The translations under genes were made by a program, and so were the position numbers. Positions 1 through 14,136 of a DNA stretch of 64,000 nt are shown piece by piece. Source of the stretch: Actinomadura alba (lineage in GTDB: Bacteria > Actinomycetota > Actinomycetes > Streptosporangiales > Streptosporangiaceae); the NCBI RefSeq assembly GCF_014323705.1, contig NZ_JABVEC010000002.1, positions 62,001 through 126,000 on the forward strand, read 5' to 3'. How positions within the stretch are numbered: the stretch's first letter is position 1; each line of letters opens with the position of its first letter. The notes beneath the pieces were generated by a model. The model did not search any database. It was not told where the DNA came from and saw only the letters and a program-made list of their open reading frames with translations.

Positions 1-2410
<2,410 letters not shown>

Positions 2411-2422
2411 TGAAGCACCAGA

Positions 2423-2456
2423 GATGGGGCCGCTTCCCGTCGGAAGCGGCCCCATC
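2423..2456 (+). terminator. Intrinsic terminator of rpoBC
   Basis: Perfect 15-bp GC-rich stem (2423-2437 with 2442-2456) and a 4-nt loop, 12 nt after the rpoC stop. No long T-run follows, which is usual for high-GC actinomycete terminators. Confidence 0.9.
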
Positions 2457-2672
2457 CTCATATCACGGCCGTCCATCACAGAGCGTGGTGATTTGCGGAG
2501 GCACCGGCGATCGCGGGAAGGTGGTCGCGATGGAGCTCAGCCGGGGACGCGCCGACATGATGGGCACAGAAATAGTCCGAAGGCCGCCTTACGCGCCGTG
2601 CGTCTTCGGATGGAACCGTAAGGACTCGGGCGTCGCACGCGCCCGGGGGGACGGCGCTGAAGGAGCCCGACG

Positions 2673-4448
2673 ATGAGCGAGCAGGACGGCACGCCCGGAC
2701 CGCAGTGGCCGCTGCCCGACGACCAACGACCGCCCCAGGGCGGGCGCACCGACGAGACCGACGAGACCCCCGAGGTCTCGAAGGAGGGCCGCGACACCGG
2801 GCCGTCGCCGATGCGCCCGATCGGCGATCGCACGGTCGTGTTCGGCGCTCCCTCTCGCGGCACGTCACAACCGAGCACCGGCACCGAGCCGCCCGGGACC
2901 ACCGGCCCGTCTCAGCCGACGCCGCCGCAGGAGCCCCCGGCCACGCCCGCCTACGGCCAGCCGCCCCAGCCCTCCTACGGGCAGCAGCCGGAACCGGGAC
3001 AGCCCTCCTACGGGGACCGGCCGGCGGCCGGGTCCTACGGCTCGCCGTCCTACGGCCAGCCGCCCGAGGCCGCACCGGCCGCGCCGCAGCCCTATGAGCC
3101 CCCGGCAGCGCCCTCGTACGGGCAGCCGCCCGTCGACCAGCCCGTCTACGGGCAGCAGCCGCCCTACGGGCAGCCGGCGTACGGCCAGCAGCAGGAACAG
3201 CCGCAGCAGCCGCAACAGCCCTACGGCCAGCAGGAGCAGCAGCCGTACGGTCAGCAGTCCTATGGGCAGGAGCCCTATGGCCGGCAGCCGTACGCGCCGC
3301 AGGAGCAGCAGCCCTACGGCGGGCAGCCGTACGGGCAGGCACCCGGCCAGGAGAGCGGCTATCCCCAGCAACCGGTCTACGGCGGGCAGGACGAGCAGTC
3401 CGGCTACCCGCGGCAGCCAGGTTCGTTCGGCCAGGGCGAGCAGGCCCCTGAGGCCCCGGGCCGCCCGGAGCAGCCCTACGGGCAGGCCGGCGCCTACGGC
3501 CAGGGCTCGTACGGGCAGCCCCAGCAGGACCAGCAGCCCGCGTACGGTGAGCCGGAGTCGCCGTACGCGCGGCCCGCTCCGCCGGAGACCCCCGCTTCGG
3601 ACGCCTCCGCCGAACGCACGATGATCGTCCCGGCTCCTGGGACCGGCTCCACCGAACCGCCCGCCGAGCAGCCACCGGCGGGCGACCAGGGCCCGGCCTA
3701 CCGGTTGCCGTCGGACGTCCCGCTGGTGTCGGCGCCGGGCGGTGGTACGCCCGGGGAGGACACCGACCGGACCGTGACCGTTCCGCCGGCGGATCAGGGC
3801 TTCGGCCCCGGCGGCGGTCAGGGATCGGGCTTCGGGGCGCCGGGCCGGGACGAGGATGTCCAGCCCACGCAGGCCTTCCGGGCCGCCGAGGAGTCGCCCG
3901 CCTTCCCCGAGAGCGGACAGGGGCACTCGGACCAGGGCGGGCAGCAATGGTCATCGCCGTCCACCGATCCGGGACAGCAGCCGTACGGCGGGCAGCAGGG
4001 CTACCAGCAGCCCTATGGCCAGCCGGGCTACGGCCAGCAGCAGGGCGGCGGCTACCAGCAGCCCTACGGTCAGCAGCCGCAGCAGGGTTACCAGCAGCCC
4101 TACGGCCAGCCCGAGGGTCAGCCGGCGTACGGCCAGCCGACGTACGGCCAGCCTGAGGGGCAGCCTGGTTACGGCCAGCCCGAGGGACAGCAGGGCTATG
4201 GCCAGCACGCGGCCTACGGTCAGCCGCAGGGTCAGCACGGTCAGCAGGGTCAGCAGGGCTACGGGCAGCACGCGGCCTACGGTCAACCGCAGGGCCGGCA
4301 CGGCACCGAGGCGGCCTACCCGGGTTACGGCAACGTCTCCGGGTACTCCGAGGGCGGAGAGAAGTCGCGGAGCAAGCTGTTGATCGGGATCGGTGTCGGC
4401 CTGGTGGTCGTCATCGCGATCGTGGTGATCGTCGCGTTCGTCCTCTGA
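2673..4448 (+). CDS. Tyr/Gly/Gln/Pro-rich repeat protein with C-terminal membrane anchor
   Basis: Function not recognised. The 591-residue product starts at ATG, with AAGGAG 7 nt upstream. After a charged N-terminus of about 90 residues it is dominated by more than 20 copies of YGQ(P/Q), in two blocks (about residues 93-310 and 430-550). They are separated by a less repetitive stretch with several Thr-containing motifs (ERTMIV, DRTVTV; also DRTVVF near the N-terminus). The last ~25 residues, beginning SKLLIGIG, are one hydrophobic helix preceded by Lys/Arg. This predicts a tail-anchored or type II protein with the disordered part in the cytoplasm. It lies alone between the rpoC terminator and the rpsL promoter. 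The composition recalls low-complexity, phase-separating proteins, but that is only an analogy. Confidence 0.85.
   Translation: MSEQDGTPGPQWPLPDDQRPPQGGRTDETDETPEVSKEGRDTGPSPMRPIGDRTVVFGAPSRGTSQPSTGTEPPGTTGPSQPTPPQEPPATPAYGQPPQPSYGQQPEPGQPSYGDRPAAGSYGSPSYGQPPEAAPAAPQPYEPPAAPSYGQPPVDQPVYGQQPPYGQPAYGQQQEQPQQPQQPYGQQEQQPYGQQSYGQEPYGRQPYAPQEQQPYGGQPYGQAPGQESGYPQQPVYGGQDEQSGYPRQPGSFGQGEQAPEAPGRPEQPYGQAGAYGQGSYGQPQQDQQPAYGEPESPYARPAPPETPASDASAERTMIVPAPGTGSTEPPAEQPPAGDQGPAYRLPSDVPLVSAPGGGTPGEDTDRTVTVPPADQGFGPGGGQGSGFGAPGRDEDVQPTQAFRAAEESPAFPESGQGHSDQGGQQWSSPSTDPGQQPYGGQQGYQQPYGQPGYGQQQGGGYQQPYGQQPQQGYQQPYGQPEGQPAYGQPTYGQPEGQPGYGQPEGQQGYGQHAAYGQPQGQHGQQGQQGYGQHAAYGQPQGRHGTEAAYPGYGNVSGYSEGGEKSRSKLLIGIGVGLVVVIAIVVIVAFVL
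2952..4330 (+). repeat. Degenerate tandem repeats encoding YGQP/YGQQ
   Basis: In-frame imperfect repeats built on tac-ggc-cag. The most regular part is about 4130-4310, where QPEGQ(P)(A/G)YG and [10 protein letters not shown] units recur, the latter twice at about 4203-4235 and 4263-4295. Repeat number could vary by slippage or recombination. Confidence 0.8.
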
Positions 4449-4488
4449 CGCGGGCGGACGGGTCCTTCCCAGAGCGACGGGCCTCGGG

Positions 4489-4522
4489 CAGAATGCCGAC
4501 GGGAACAACCGTCGGCATTCTG
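4489..4522 (+). terminator. Intrinsic terminator after the YGQ-repeat gene
   Basis: Perfect 14-bp stem (4489-4502 with 4509-4522) and a 6-nt loop, 40 nt after the stop codon and just upstream of the rpsL promoter. It insulates the two units. Confidence 0.85.
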
Positions 4523-4587
4523 TCGTTCCGCACAGGAGAAGACAGGGGCGGTTGTAGGCTGCCCTCCGACGGGATCGACCGCTCGCT

Positions 4588-4616
4588 TTGACCTTTGGTA
4601 CGTGGGTGGGTAGTCT
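4588..4616 (+). promoter_or_regulatory. Probable housekeeping promoter of the str operon
   Basis: TTGACC (4588-4593), a 17-bp spacer and TAGTCT (4611-4616) match a sigma-A/HrdB promoter. A terminator lies just upstream and rpsL-rpsG-fusA-tuf downstream. The same -35 hexamer occurs upstream of rplM. Confidence 0.7.
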
Positions 4617-4876
4617 TTCCCTTCGTGCCCGCGGCAAAGCGGGCCGTCATGCGTGTGTGCTGGCTCTGCCGTGCGCCGCATTCAACTCCCCGGCTCGGTT
4701 CGGCCTTCGCGGGCCGGATGGATTGCGGCGGGCGCGACACGCCCGACCGCGGGGGTCGGAGAGGTCGGGAAACCGGCAGGTCACAGCCTCGCAAGGGGCT
4801 GCGATTGAAGGTTGCACGCGAGTGCGATCGCCCAGAGAAGACTTACCGGCTCGGTACGAGGGAAGACGGAGACGCG
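4617..4876 (+). promoter_or_regulatory. Long 5' leader of rpsL
   Basis: About 255 nt between the predicted start point and the rpsL GTG with no convincing gene. Upstream in-frame starts (from 4595) would give an N-terminal extension not known for S12. The stretch is GC-rich with self-complementary segments (for example gcccgc/gcgggc near 4627-4646). It may carry translational or attenuation control, but I cannot assign a known leader motif. Confidence 0.4.
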
Positions 4877-5251
4877 GTGCCCACGATCCAGCAGCTGGTC
4901 CGAAAGGGCCGCCAGGACAAGGTGACCAAGAACAAGACGCCCGCGCTTAAGGGGAGCCCCCAGCGCCGGGGTGTCTGCACGCGCGTCTACACGACGACGC
5001 CCAAGAAGCCGAACTCCGCGCTTCGTAAGGTCGCCCGTGTTCGGCTGTCGAGCGGAATCGAGGTCACGGCCTACATCCCGGGCGTCGGCCACAACCTGCA
5101 GGAGCACTCGATCGTGCTCGTGCGAGGTGGTCGTGTGAAGGACCTCCCGGGTGTCAGGTACAAGATCATCCGCGGAACCCTGGACACCCAGGGTGTGCGG
5201 AACCGCAAGCAGGCGCGCAGCCGCTACGGCGCGAAGAAGGAGAAGAGCTGA
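4877..5251 (+). CDS. rpsL: 30S ribosomal protein S12
   Basis: 124-residue decoding-centre protein beginning [12 protein letters not shown]. The GTG start matches the family N-terminus and has GGAG 5 nt upstream. The loops PKKPNS and GGRVKDLPG are present with Lys43 and Lys88, the residues changed in classical streptomycin-resistant mutants, so this is a wild-type allele. First gene of the rpsL-rpsG-fusA-tuf unit; its stop overlaps the rpsG start by one base (TGATG), implying translational coupling. Confidence 0.98.
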   Translation: MPTIQQLVRKGRQDKVTKNKTPALKGSPQRRGVCTRVYTTTPKKPNSALRKVARVRLSSGIEVTAYIPGVGHNLQEHSIVLVRGGRVKDLPGVRYKIIRGTLDTQGVRNRKQARSRYGAKKEKS

Positions 5252-5721
5252 TGCCCCGCAAGGGACCTGCCGCCAAGCGTCAGTTGATCGCTGACCCGGT
5301 GTACAACTCGCCGCTGGTCACCGCGCTGATCAACAAGGTGCTGCTGGACGGCAAGCGCTCGATCGCGCAGAGCATCGTGTACAACGCGCTCGAGGGCGCC
5401 CGCGAGAAGACCGGCAACGACCCGGTCGTCACGCTGAAGCGCGCGCTCGACAACGTGAAGCCCACCCTCGAGGTCCGCAGCCGGCGAGTCGGCGGCGCGA
5501 CCTACCAGGTGCCGGTGGAGGTGCGCCCTGCGCGCAGCACCACCCTCGCCCTGCGGTGGCTCATCGTCTACTCCCGGCAGCGCCGCGAGAAGACGATGAC
5601 CGAGCGGCTGATGAACGAGCTGCTCGACGCGAGCAACGGCCTCGGCGCGAGCGTGAAGAAGCGCGAGGACACCCACAAGATGGCGGACTCGAACAAGGCC
5701 TTCGCCCACTACCGCTGGTAA
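5251..5721 (+). CDS. rpsG: 30S ribosomal protein S7
   Basis: 156 residues, the usual length, starting [21 protein letters not shown]7 nucleates assembly of the 3' (head) domain of 16S rRNA; in E. coli it is also the translational repressor of the str operon (family knowledge, not visible here). The start overlaps the rpsL stop by one base. It ends HYRW, and fusA follows after 43 nt. Confidence 0.98.
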   Translation: MPRKGPAAKRQLIADPVYNSPLVTALINKVLLDGKRSIAQSIVYNALEGAREKTGNDPVVTLKRALDNVKPTLEVRSRRVGGATYQVPVEVRPARSTTLALRWLIVYSRQRREKTMTERLMNELLDASNGLGASVKKREDTHKMADSNKAFAHYRW

Positions 5722-5764
5722 TCCAGCCCACAGACGTACGAGAAGACGCGAGGACGCGAGCACA

Positions 5765-7876
5765 GTGGCTACTCAGACCGGTGTAGACCTGGCCAAGGTC
5801 CGCAACATCGGGATCATGGCCCACATCGACGCGGGCAAGACGACGACGACTGAGCGCATCCTGTTCTACACAGGCATGAGCTACAAGATCGGCGAGGTCC
5901 ACGACGGCGCGGCCACCACCGACTGGATGGAGCAGGAGCAGGAGCGGGGAATCACCATCACCTCCGCCGCTGTGACCTGCAAGTGGGAGGTCGACAAGAC
6001 CGACCACACCATCAACATCATCGACACCCCCGGGCACGTCGACTTCACCGTCGAGGTGGAGCGGTCGCTGCGGGTGCTCGACGGTGCCGTCGCCGTGTTC
6101 GACGGCGTGGCCGGCGTTGAGCCTCAGTCCGAGACGGTGTGGCGTCAGGCCGACCGCTACGGCGTCCCGCGGATCTGCTTCATCAACAAGCTCGACCGGG
6201 TCGGCGCGGAGTTCCACCGCTGCGTCGACATGATCGTGTCACGGCTCAACGCGACGCCCCTGGTGCTGCAGTTGCCGATCGGCGCCGAGGCGGACTTCAA
6301 GGGCGTCATCGACCTGGTGTCGATGAAGGCGCTCGTGTGGAGCCCCGAGGCCAAGATGGGCGAGATGTACGACACCGTCGACATCCCGGACACCCACGCC
6401 GAGGCGGCCCGCGAGTGGCACGACCGGCTCGTCGAGACGCTGGCCGAGGGCGACGACGGGATCATGGAGCTGTACCTCGAGGGCAACGAGCCCACGGCGG
6501 ACCAGCTGATCGCCGGGATCCGTCGCGCGACCATCGCCGGCAACCTGACTCCGGTGCTGTGCGGAACGGCCTTCAAGAACAAGGGCGTTCAGCCACTGCT
6601 GGACGCGATCGTCCGCTACCTGCCCTCGCCGATCGACGTTCCCTCCGTCGAGGGACACGACGTGAAGAGCGAGGACAAGGTCATCGCTCGCAAGCCGAGC
6701 GAGGACGAGCCGTTCTCCGCGCTCGCCTTCAAGATCATGAGCGACCCGCATCTGGGCAAGCTGACCTACATCCGGGTCTACTCGGGTGTGCTCGAGGCCG
6801 GCACGCAGGTCCTGAACAGCGTGAAGGGCCGCAAGGAGCGGATCGGCAAGATCTACCGGATGCACGCGAACAAGCGTGAGGAGATCGGCCATGTGGGCGC
6901 CGGCGACATCGTCGCGGTGATGGGCCTGAAGTCCACCACCACGGGCGAGACGCTGAGCGACCCGGCCAATCCGGTGATCCTCGAGTCCATGACCTTCCCG
7001 GCCCCGGTCATCAACGTGGCCATCGAGCCGAAGACCAAGGTCGACCAGCAGAAGCTGGGCACCGCGATCCAGCGGCTGGCCGAGGAGGACCCGTCCTTCC
7101 AGGTCCGCACGGACGAGGAGACGGGTCAGACCATCATCTCGGGGATGGGCGAGCTCCACCTGGAGATCCTGGTCGACCGGATGAAGCGGGAGTTCAAGGT
7201 CGAGGCCAATGTCGGCCGCCCGCAGGTCGCCTACCGCGAGACCATCCGCCGCAAGGTCGAGAAGGTCGATTACACGCACAAGAAGCAGACCGGTGGTGCC
7301 GGCCAGTTCGGCCGGGTCATCATCGACCTGGAGCCGCTGGGCGGCGGTAGTGACGGCTACGAGTTCGAGAACAAGGTCACCGGTGGTCGCATCCCGCGGG
7401 AGTACATCCCGTCCGTGGACGCGGGCTGCCAGGAGGCCGCGGAGTTCGGCGTACTCGCGGGCTACCCGCTGGTGGGCATCAAGGTCACCTTGCGTGACGG
7501 TGCCTACCACGACGTGGACTCCTCGGAGATGGCGTTCAAGGTCGCCGGTTCCATGGCGTTCAAGGAGGCGGCCCGCAAGGCCGACCCCACGCTGCTGGAG
7601 CCGATGATGGCGGTCGAGGTCACCACTCCCGAGGACAACATGGGTGACGTGATCGGCGACCTGAACAGCCGGCGTGGCCAGATCCAGGCGATGGACGAGT
7701 CCCACGGGGCCCGCGTCGTCAAGGCCATCGTCCCCCTCTCCGAGATGTTCGGCTACGTGGGCGACCTGCGCAGCAAGACCCAAGGCCGAGCGGTATTCAC
7801 CATGCAGTTCGACTCCTACGCCGAGGTTCCGGGGAACGTCGCGCAGGAGATCATCGCGAAGGCGCGGGGCGAATAA
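5765..7876 (+). CDS. fusA: Elongation factor G
   Basis: 703-residue translocase GTPase. P-loop AHIDAGKT at residues 19-26, then DTPGH (G3) and NKLD (G4). Downstream come the domain II beta-barrel and domains III-V, including the domain IV segment around GGAGQFGRV. The GTG start gives the actinobacterial N-terminus [20 protein letters not shown]. It acts with GTP on the pre-translocation ribosome and during recycling. It sits between rpsG and tuf, as in other str operons. Confidence 0.98.
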   Translation: MATQTGVDLAKVRNIGIMAHIDAGKTTTTERILFYTGMSYKIGEVHDGAATTDWMEQEQERGITITSAAVTCKWEVDKTDHTINIIDTPGHVDFTVEVERSLRVLDGAVAVFDGVAGVEPQSETVWRQADRYGVPRICFINKLDRVGAEFHRCVDMIVSRLNATPLVLQLPIGAEADFKGVIDLVSMKALVWSPEAKMGEMYDTVDIPDTHAEAAREWHDRLVETLAEGDDGIMELYLEGNEPTADQLIAGIRRATIAGNLTPVLCGTAFKNKGVQPLLDAIVRYLPSPIDVPSVEGHDVKSEDKVIARKPSEDEPFSALAFKIMSDPHLGKLTYIRVYSGVLEAGTQVLNSVKGRKERIGKIYRMHANKREEIGHVGAGDIVAVMGLKSTTTGETLSDPANPVILESMTFPAPVINVAIEPKTKVDQQKLGTAIQRLAEEDPSFQVRTDEETGQTIISGMGELHLEILVDRMKREFKVEANVGRPQVAYRETIRRKVEKVDYTHKKQTGGAGQFGRVIIDLEPLGGGSDGYEFENKVTGGRIPREYIPSVDAGCQEAAEFGVLAGYPLVGIKVTLRDGAYHDVDSSEMAFKVAGSMAFKEAARKADPTLLEPMMAVEVTTPEDNMGDVIGDLNSRRGQIQAMDESHGARVVKAIVPLSEMFGYVGDLRSKTQGRAVFTMQFDSYAEVPGNVAQEIIAKARGE

Positions 7877-7957
7877 ACGCTGCCGCCCGGTATTGCCAGC
7901 CAGTTTCAACAAACGTAGACGGACGTCGAAAGGCGTCAGATTCACAAGGAGACACCA

Positions 7958-9151
7958 GTGGCCAAGGCCAAGTTCGAGCGGACGAAGCCGCACGTAAACA
8001 TCGGCACCATTGGGCACATCGACCATGGTAAGACCACCCTTACCGCGGCGATTACCAAGGTGCTCCACGACAAGTTCCCGGACCTGAATCCCTTCACGCC
8101 GTTCGACGAGATCGACAAGGCGCCGGAGGAGCGGGAGCGGGGCATCACGATCTCCATCGCGCACGTCGAGTACCAGACCGAGGCGCGGCACTACGCGCAC
8201 GTCGACTGCCCGGGTCACGCGGACTACATCAAGAACATGATCACGGGTGCCGCGCAGATGGACGGCGCGATCCTGGTCGTGGCCGCCACCGACGGCCCGA
8301 TGCCGCAGACCAAGGAGCACGTGCTGCTCGCCCGCCAGGTCGGCGTGCCGTACATCGTCGTGGCCCTCAACAAGGCCGACATGGTCGACGACGAGGAGAT
8401 CCTGGAGCTCGTGGAGCTCGAGGTCCGTGAGCTTCTCAGCGACTACGAGTTCCCGGGCGACGACGTTCCGGTCGTGCGCGTCTCGGCGCTCAAGGCGCTC
8501 GAGGGCGACGCCGAGTGGGGCGAGAAGATCGTCGAGCTCATGACCGCCGTGGACGAGAACGTCCCCGAGCCGGTGCGTGAGACCGACAAGCCGTTCCTCA
8601 TGCCGATCGAGGACGTCTTCTCGATCACCGGTCGTGGCACGGTCGTCACCGGCCGGATCGAGCGCGGTGTCGTGAACGTCAACGAGACCGTCGACATCAT
8701 CGGCATCCAGGAGCAGGCCACCACGACCACCGTCACCGGTGTCGAGATGTTCCGCAAGCTGCTCGACCAGGGTCAGGCGGGCGACAACGTCGGCCTGCTC
8801 CTGCGTGGCATCAAGCGCGAGGACGTCGAGCGCGGTCAGTGTGTCATCAAGCCGGGCACCAACACCCCGCACACCGAGTTCGAGGCGCAGGTCTACATCC
8901 TGTCCAAGGACGAGGGTGGCCGGCACACGCCGTTCTTCAACAACTACCGTCCGCAGTTCTACTTCCGGACCACGGACGTGACCGGCGTCGTCAACCTGCC
9001 CGAGGGCACCGAGATGGTCATGCCGGGCGACAACACCGAGATGAAGGTGGACCTCATCCAGCCGATCGCGATGGAGGAAGGTCTCAAGTTCGCGATCCGT
9101 GAGGGTGGCCGCACCGTCGGTGCCGGCCGCGTCGTCAAGATTCTCAAGTAA
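7958..9151 (+). CDS. tuf: Elongation factor Tu
   Basis: 397 residues, the standard length. P-loop GHIDHGKT at residues 19-26, then DCPGH and NKAD GTP-binding motifs, with C-terminal beta-barrel domains ending GRVVKILK. It delivers aminoacyl-tRNA to the ribosome. The GTG start has AAGGAG 6 nt upstream. This is the only tuf gene in the window, and a hairpin follows, ending the str unit. Confidence 0.98.
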   Translation: MAKAKFERTKPHVNIGTIGHIDHGKTTLTAAITKVLHDKFPDLNPFTPFDEIDKAPEERERGITISIAHVEYQTEARHYAHVDCPGHADYIKNMITGAAQMDGAILVVAATDGPMPQTKEHVLLARQVGVPYIVVALNKADMVDDEEILELVELEVRELLSDYEFPGDDVPVVRVSALKALEGDAEWGEKIVELMTAVDENVPEPVRETDKPFLMPIEDVFSITGRGTVVTGRIERGVVNVNETVDIIGIQEQATTTTVTGVEMFRKLLDQGQAGDNVGLLLRGIKREDVERGQCVIKPGTNTPHTEFEAQVYILSKDEGGRHTPFFNNYRPQFYFRTTDVTGVVNLPEGTEMVMPGDNTEMKVDLIQPIAMEEGLKFAIREGGRTVGAGRVVKILK

Positions 9152-9163
9152 GACCCCACGCGG

Positions 9164-9199
9164 GCGGCGGCCCCGGTTCGTCAATGACCGGGCCGCCGC
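9164..9199 (+). terminator. Terminator-like hairpin between tuf and rpsJ
   Basis: 10 bp plus 3 bp of stem separated by a single bulged C at 9174 (left arm 9164-9177, right arm 9187-9199), loop 9 nt. It starts 12 nt after the tuf stop and separates the str unit from the S10 cluster. No T-run, so partial read-through is possible. Confidence 0.65.
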
Positions 9200-9253
9200 A
9201 CCACGACAGCGAAGCAACCAGCGGCACTAGAAGCAAAGGACACCGAGGCCACC

Positions 9254-9562
9254 ATGGCGGGACAGAAGATCCGCATCCGGCTCAAGGCCTACGACCATGA
9301 GGTCATCGACACCTCGGCGCGAAAGATCGTCGAGACGGTGACGCGCACGGGCGCCAAGGTCGCGGGCCCGGTGCCGCTGCCGACCGAGAAGAACGTGTAC
9401 TGCGTCATCCGCTCGCCGCACAAGTACAAGGACTCGCGCGAGCACTTCGAGATGCGCACGCACAAGCGGCTGATCGACATCATCGATCCGACACCCAAGA
9501 CGGTCGACTCGCTCATGCGGCTCGACCTTCCGGCCGGTGTCGACATCGAGATCAAGCTCTAG
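9254..9562 (+). CDS. rpsJ: 30S ribosomal protein S10
   Basis: 102 residues beginning [19 protein letters not shown], full length. S10 is in the 30S head and, as NusE in other bacteria, also takes part in transcription antitermination with NusB. First gene of the S10 cluster. rplC follows after 13 nt with the continuation rplD-rplW-rplB-rpsS-rplV-rpsC-rplP-rpmC-rpsQ. Confidence 0.98.
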   Translation: MAGQKIRIRLKAYDHEVIDTSARKIVETVTRTGAKVAGPVPLPTEKNVYCVIRSPHKYKDSREHFEMRTHKRLIDIIDPTPKTVDSLMRLDLPAGVDIEIKL

Positions 9563-9575
9563 AGGACGCACCCAG

Positions 9576-10226
9576 ATGAGTAAGCAGAGAAAGGGCGTCC
9601 TGGGCGAGAAGCTCGGCATGACCCAGGTCTTCGACGATGAGGGCCGGATGGTGCCGGTAACCGTCGTCCAGGCCGGGCCGTGCGTTGTCACCCGGGTACG
9701 CACGCCCGACACCGACGGCTATTCAGCCGTCCAGCTCGGCTACGGCCAGATCGACCCGCGCAAGGTGAACAAGCCGCGCACGGGTCTGTTCGACAAGGCC
9801 GGCGTCACGCCGCGCCGTTACGTCGTCGAGCTGCGTACCGACAACGCCACCGAGTACGAACTCGGCCAGGAGATCACCGTTGCCGTCTTCGAGGCCGGCC
9901 AGAAGATCGACGTCACGGGCACGAGCAAGGGCAAGGGCACTGCCGGTGTCATGAAGCGCCACGGGTTCAAGGGACTCGGCGCCTCGCACGGCACGCAGCG
10001 CAAGCACCGCTCACCCGGTTCGATCGGCGGCTGCGCGACACCCGGTCGCGTCTTCAAGGGTCTGCGCATGGCGGGGCGGCACGGCAACGCGCGCACCACC
10101 GTGCAGAACCTGACGGTGCACGCCGTGGACGCGGACAAGGGTCTGCTGCTCATCAAGGGCGCGGTCCCCGGCCCGAACGGCGGCGTGCTGCTGGTCCGCA
10201 ACGCTGTGAAGGGAGCGGGCGCATGA
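9576..10226 (+). CDS. rplC: 50S ribosomal protein L3
   Basis: 216 residues beginning [19 protein letters not shown]. The ATG at 9576 (AGAGGA upstream) matches the family start better than an in-frame ATG 39 bases upstream inside rpsJ. L3 is an early assembly protein reaching toward the peptidyl-transferase centre; the conserved core [12 protein letters not shown] and the PGRVFKG stretch are present. Its stop overlaps the rplD start (ATGA). Confidence 0.97.
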   Translation: MSKQRKGVLGEKLGMTQVFDDEGRMVPVTVVQAGPCVVTRVRTPDTDGYSAVQLGYGQIDPRKVNKPRTGLFDKAGVTPRRYVVELRTDNATEYELGQEITVAVFEAGQKIDVTGTSKGKGTAGVMKRHGFKGLGASHGTQRKHRSPGSIGGCATPGRVFKGLRMAGRHGNARTTVQNLTVHAVDADKGLLLIKGAVPGPNGGVLLVRNAVKGAGA

Positions 10227-10867
10227 GTGAGCAGCAGTCCAAGGCGACACGAGCCGACGTCGAGCTGGCGCCCGAGATCTTCGATGCGAAGGTCAACGTG
10301 CCGCTGATCCACCAGGTGGTCGTGGCGCAGCTCGCCGCGGCCCGGCAGGGCACGGCCTCGACCAAGACCCGGGGCGAAGTCTCCGGCGGTGGCCGCAAGC
10401 CGTACCGGCAGAAGGGCACCGGCCGGGCCCGTCAGGGCTCGACCCGCGCGCCGCAGTTCGCCGGCGGTGGCGTCGTGCACGGCCCGCAGCCGCGCTCGTA
10501 CGCGCAGAAGACGCCCAAGAAGATGAAGGCCGCCGCGCTGCGCGGCGCCCTGTCCGACCGGGCCCGGCACGGCCGGGTGCACGTGGTCGGCCCGCTGGTC
10601 GACGGCGACACGCCGAAGACCAAGGCCGCTCTGACCGCGCTGCGCGAGATCACCGAGTCGCGCAACATCCTGCTGGTGCTGGACGGCACGGACGAGGTGA
10701 CCTGGGCGAGCCTGCGCAACGAGCAGAGCGTCCACCTCCTCGTGGCCGGTCAGCTCAACACCTACGACGTGCTCTGCAGCGACGACGTGGTGTTCACCGA
10801 GAAGGGTTACGACGAGTTCGTGACCCGGGCGATCAAGACGATGAAGAGGGAGGGGGCGGACAAGTGA
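10223..10867 (+). CDS. rplD: 50S ribosomal protein L4
   Basis: 214 residues. The long loop carrying [17 protein letters not shown], which lines the exit tunnel, is intact. The start at 10223 overlaps the rplC stop (ATGA) and fits the family; upstream in-frame codons lie within rplC. In E. coli L4 autoregulates the S10 operon; no such leader was identified here. It ends overlapping rplW (GTGA). Confidence 0.97.
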   Translation: MSEQQSKATRADVELAPEIFDAKVNVPLIHQVVVAQLAAARQGTASTKTRGEVSGGGRKPYRQKGTGRARQGSTRAPQFAGGGVVHGPQPRSYAQKTPKKMKAAALRGALSDRARHGRVHVVGPLVDGDTPKTKAALTALREITESRNILLVLDGTDEVTWASLRNEQSVHLLVAGQLNTYDVLCSDDVVFTEKGYDEFVTRAIKTMKREGADK

Positions 10868-11166
10868 GCAAGATCGATGACCCCCGCGACGTCCTGATCG
10901 CGCCCGTCGTCTCGGAGAAGAGCTACGGGCTGCTGGACGAGAACAAGTACACGTTCCTCGTGCAGCCGGACGCCAACAAGACCCAGATCAAGCAGGCGGT
11001 CGAGGCGGTGTTCCAGGTCAAGGTCGCGAGCGTGAACACGATCAACCGGCAGGGCAAGCGCAAGCGCACCCGCCACGGCTTCGGTAAGCGCAAGGACACC
11101 AAGCGCGCCATCGTCAGCCTGGCCGAGGGCGAGCGGATCGACATCTTCGGAGGTCCGGCAGCATGA
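10864..11166 (+). CDS. rplW: 50S ribosomal protein L23
   Basis: 100 residues from a GTG overlapping the rplD stop. Typical motifs: [18 protein letters not shown] at the N-terminus and [18 protein letters not shown] in the rRNA-binding loop. L23 sits at the exit-tunnel rim and docks trigger factor and SRP. A 125-nt gap without an evident gene separates it from rplB. Confidence 0.97.
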   Translation: MSKIDDPRDVLIAPVVSEKSYGLLDENKYTFLVQPDANKTQIKQAVEAVFQVKVASVNTINRQGKRKRTRHGFGKRKDTKRAIVSLAEGERIDIFGGPAA

Positions 11167-11291
11167 TCGGGCTCCACTGCGGCTCGCCGCTCGACGCCCC
11201 GGCCGCTGCCGGAGGCCCCGAAGCGATGAGCACAGTGGCGGTCCGGTCGCCTGAGGCCGGCCTCGAAGCAGACAAGGGATGAACGAATAAG

Positions 11292-12125
11292 ATGGGCATC
11301 CGTAAGTACAAGCCGACGACTCCGGGTCGTCGCGGCTCCAGCGTGGCCGACTTCGTCGAGATCACGCGCCGCGAGCCCGAGAAGTCGCTGCTGCGTCCGC
11401 TCCCCAAGAAGGGCGGCCGTAACAACCACGGCCGCATCACCACGCGGCACCAGGGCGGCGGCCACAAGCGCGCCTACCGCGTCATCGACTTCCGGCGCGC
11501 CGACAAGGACGGCGTACCGGCCAAGGTGGCGCACATCGAGTACGACCCCAACCGCACCGCGCGGATCGCGCTGCTGCACTACGCCGATGGGGAGAAGCGC
11601 TACATCCTCTGCCCCCAGGGCCTGAAGCAGGGCGACCGGGTGGAGAACGGCGCGGGTTCGGACATCAAGCCGGGCAACTGCCTGCCGCTGCGCAACATCC
11701 CGACCGGTACGGTCGTGCACGCGATCGAGCTGCGGCCGGGCGGCGGCGCCAAGATCGCCCGCTCCGCGGGCGCCGGCGTCCAGCTGCTGGCCAAGGAGGG
11801 CACCTACGCCACGCTGCGGATGCCCTCCGGCGAGATGCGGATGGTGGACGTACGTTGCCGGGCCACGGTCGGTGAGGTCGGCAACGCCGAGCAGTCGAAC
11901 ATCAACTGGGGCAAGGCCGGCCGTTCCCGTTGGAAGGGCAAGCGCCCGACCGTCCGTGGTGTGGCCATGAACCCGATCGACCACCCGCACGGTGGTGGTG
12001 AGGGCAAGACCTCCGGTGGTCGGCACCCGTCCAGCCCGTGGGGCCAGCCGGAGGGACGCACCCGCCGGGCGAACAAGCCCAGCGACCGGCTCATCGTCCG
12101 TCGTCGCAGCAAGAAGAAGCGGTAG
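11292..12125 (+). CDS. rplB: 50S ribosomal protein L2
   Basis: 277 residues beginning [21 protein letters not shown]2 is a primary 23S rRNA-binding protein close to the peptidyl-transferase centre. The conserved C-terminal segment [19 protein letters not shown] contains the His associated with peptidyl-transferase activity. rpsS starts 11 nt downstream with its own TAGGAG. Confidence 0.98.
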   Translation: MGIRKYKPTTPGRRGSSVADFVEITRREPEKSLLRPLPKKGGRNNHGRITTRHQGGGHKRAYRVIDFRRADKDGVPAKVAHIEYDPNRTARIALLHYADGEKRYILCPQGLKQGDRVENGAGSDIKPGNCLPLRNIPTGTVVHAIELRPGGGAKIARSAGAGVQLLAKEGTYATLRMPSGEMRMVDVRCRATVGEVGNAEQSNINWGKAGRSRWKGKRPTVRGVAMNPIDHPHGGGEGKTSGGRHPSSPWGQPEGRTRRANKPSDRLIVRRRSKKKR

Positions 12126-12136
12126 GAGTCGCTGTC

Positions 12137-12415
12137 ATGCCACGTAGCCTCAAGAAGGGCCCGTTCGTGGACGACCACCTGATGAAGAAGGTGGACGTGC
12201 AGAACGAGAAGGGCACCAAGAACGTCATCAAGACGTGGTCGCGGCGCTCCATGATCGTGCCGGAGATGATCGGTCACACGATCGCCGTGCACGACGGCCG
12301 CAAGCACGTCCCGGTGTTCATCACCGATGCCATGGTCGGTCACAAGCTCGGCGAGTTCTCGCCGACGCGGACCTACCGCGGCCATGTCCGTGACGACCGC
12401 CGCAGCCGGCGTTGA
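12137..12415 (+). CDS. rpsS: 30S ribosomal protein S19
   Basis: 92 residues beginning [19 protein letters not shown]. The ATG at 12137 is preceded by TAGGAG; in-frame codons upstream lie inside rplB. S19 binds the 30S head near the A site with S13. The conserved segment [16 protein letters not shown] is present. rplV follows after 26 nt. Confidence 0.97.
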   Translation: MPRSLKKGPFVDDHLMKKVDVQNEKGTKNVIKTWSRRSMIVPEMIGHTIAVHDGRKHVPVFITDAMVGHKLGEFSPTRTYRGHVRDDRRSRR

Positions 12416-12441
12416 GTCTGAGTTAGAGAGAGGGAACAGCG

Positions 12442-12833
12442 ATGGAAGCCAGGGCCCAGGCGCGGTTCATCCGCGTCACGCCCAGGAAGGCCCGCCGCGT
12501 GGTGGACCTCATCCGCGGCCTGCCGGCCGCGGAGGCTCAGGCGGTGCTGCGGTTCGCCCCCCAGGCTGCTAGTGAGCCGGTGGGCAAGGTGCTGGCGAGC
12601 GCCATCGCCAACGCCGAGCACAACAACAAACTCGACGCCGACACCCTCGTGGTGAGCCGGGCCTGGGTCGACGAAGGACCGACGCTCAAGCGGTTCCGGC
12701 CGCGCGCGCAGGGCCGGGCCTACCGGGTGAACAAGCGCACGAGCCACATCACCGTGATCGTCGAGTCGCGGCCCGAAAGCGCCGCCACGGCGCCCCGCGG
12801 GGGTACCGCCAACAAGACGAGGAGGACCCGATA

Positions 12834-12834
<1 letters not shown>
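12442..12834 (+). CDS. rplV: 50S ribosomal protein L22
   Basis: 130 residues. L22 lines the exit tunnel with L4; the beta-hairpin region with [18 protein letters not shown] is intact. After the globular part comes a short basic/Thr-rich tail (residues ~112-130) seen in actinobacterial homologues. Its TAG overlaps the rpsC GTG by one base. Confidence 0.97.
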
Positions 12835-13709
<875 letters not shown>

Positions 13710-13716
13710 CCGACCA

Positions 13717-14136
13717 ATGCTGATCCCTCGCAAGGTCAAGCACCGTAAGCAGCACCACCCGCGGCGTCGTGGCATGGCCAAGGGCGGTACGAAGGTGACC
13801 TTCGGCGAGTTCGGCATCCAGGCTGTCGAGGGGTCCTACGTGACCAACCGGCAGATCGAGGCCGCGCGTATCGCCATGACCCGGCACATCCGCCGTGGCG
13901 GAAAGGTCTGGATCAACATCTTTCCGGACCGTCCGCTCACCAAGAAGCCGGCCGAGACCCGGATGGGTTCCGGTAAGGGCTCGCCCGAGTGGTGGATCGC
14001 CAACGTGAAGCCCGGCCGGGTGATGTTCGAGCTGGCCGGAGTACCCGAGCCCCTGGCTCGCGAGGCACTGCGTCGCGCGATGCACAAGCTCCCCATGAAG
14101 TGCAAGTTCGTCAAGCGAGAGGTGGGTGAGTCCTGA
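13717..14136 (+). CDS. rplP: 50S ribosomal protein L16
   Basis: 139 residues beginning [20 protein letters not shown], the family start, with GGGGAG upstream in the rpsC tail. L16 organises the A-site region of the 50S subunit. The segment [19 protein letters not shown] is intact. Its TGA overlaps the rpmC ATG by one base. Confidence 0.97.
   Translation: MLIPRKVKHRKQHHPRRRGMAKGGTKVTFGEFGIQAVEGSYVTNRQIEAARIAMTRHIRRGGKVWINIFPDRPLTKKPAETRMGSGKGSPEWWIANVKPGRVMFELAGVPEPLAREALRRAMHKLPMKCKFVKREVGES

Noticed and set aside
2476..3954. Long minus-strand frames opposite the YGQ-repeat gene
   Set aside because: Low-complexity Arg/Pro/Ala shadow of repeats; the plus frame has a ribosome-binding site and a membrane anchor.
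4877..5251. Streptomycin-resistance allele of rpsL
   Set aside because: Lys43 and Lys88 are both present, so the sequence is wild type at the classical positions.
6239..9217. 992-codon open frame on the minus strand opposite fusA and tuf
   Set aside because: Shadow of GC-rich codon bias in two highly conserved genes; no start site, no family features, composition typical of antisense frames.
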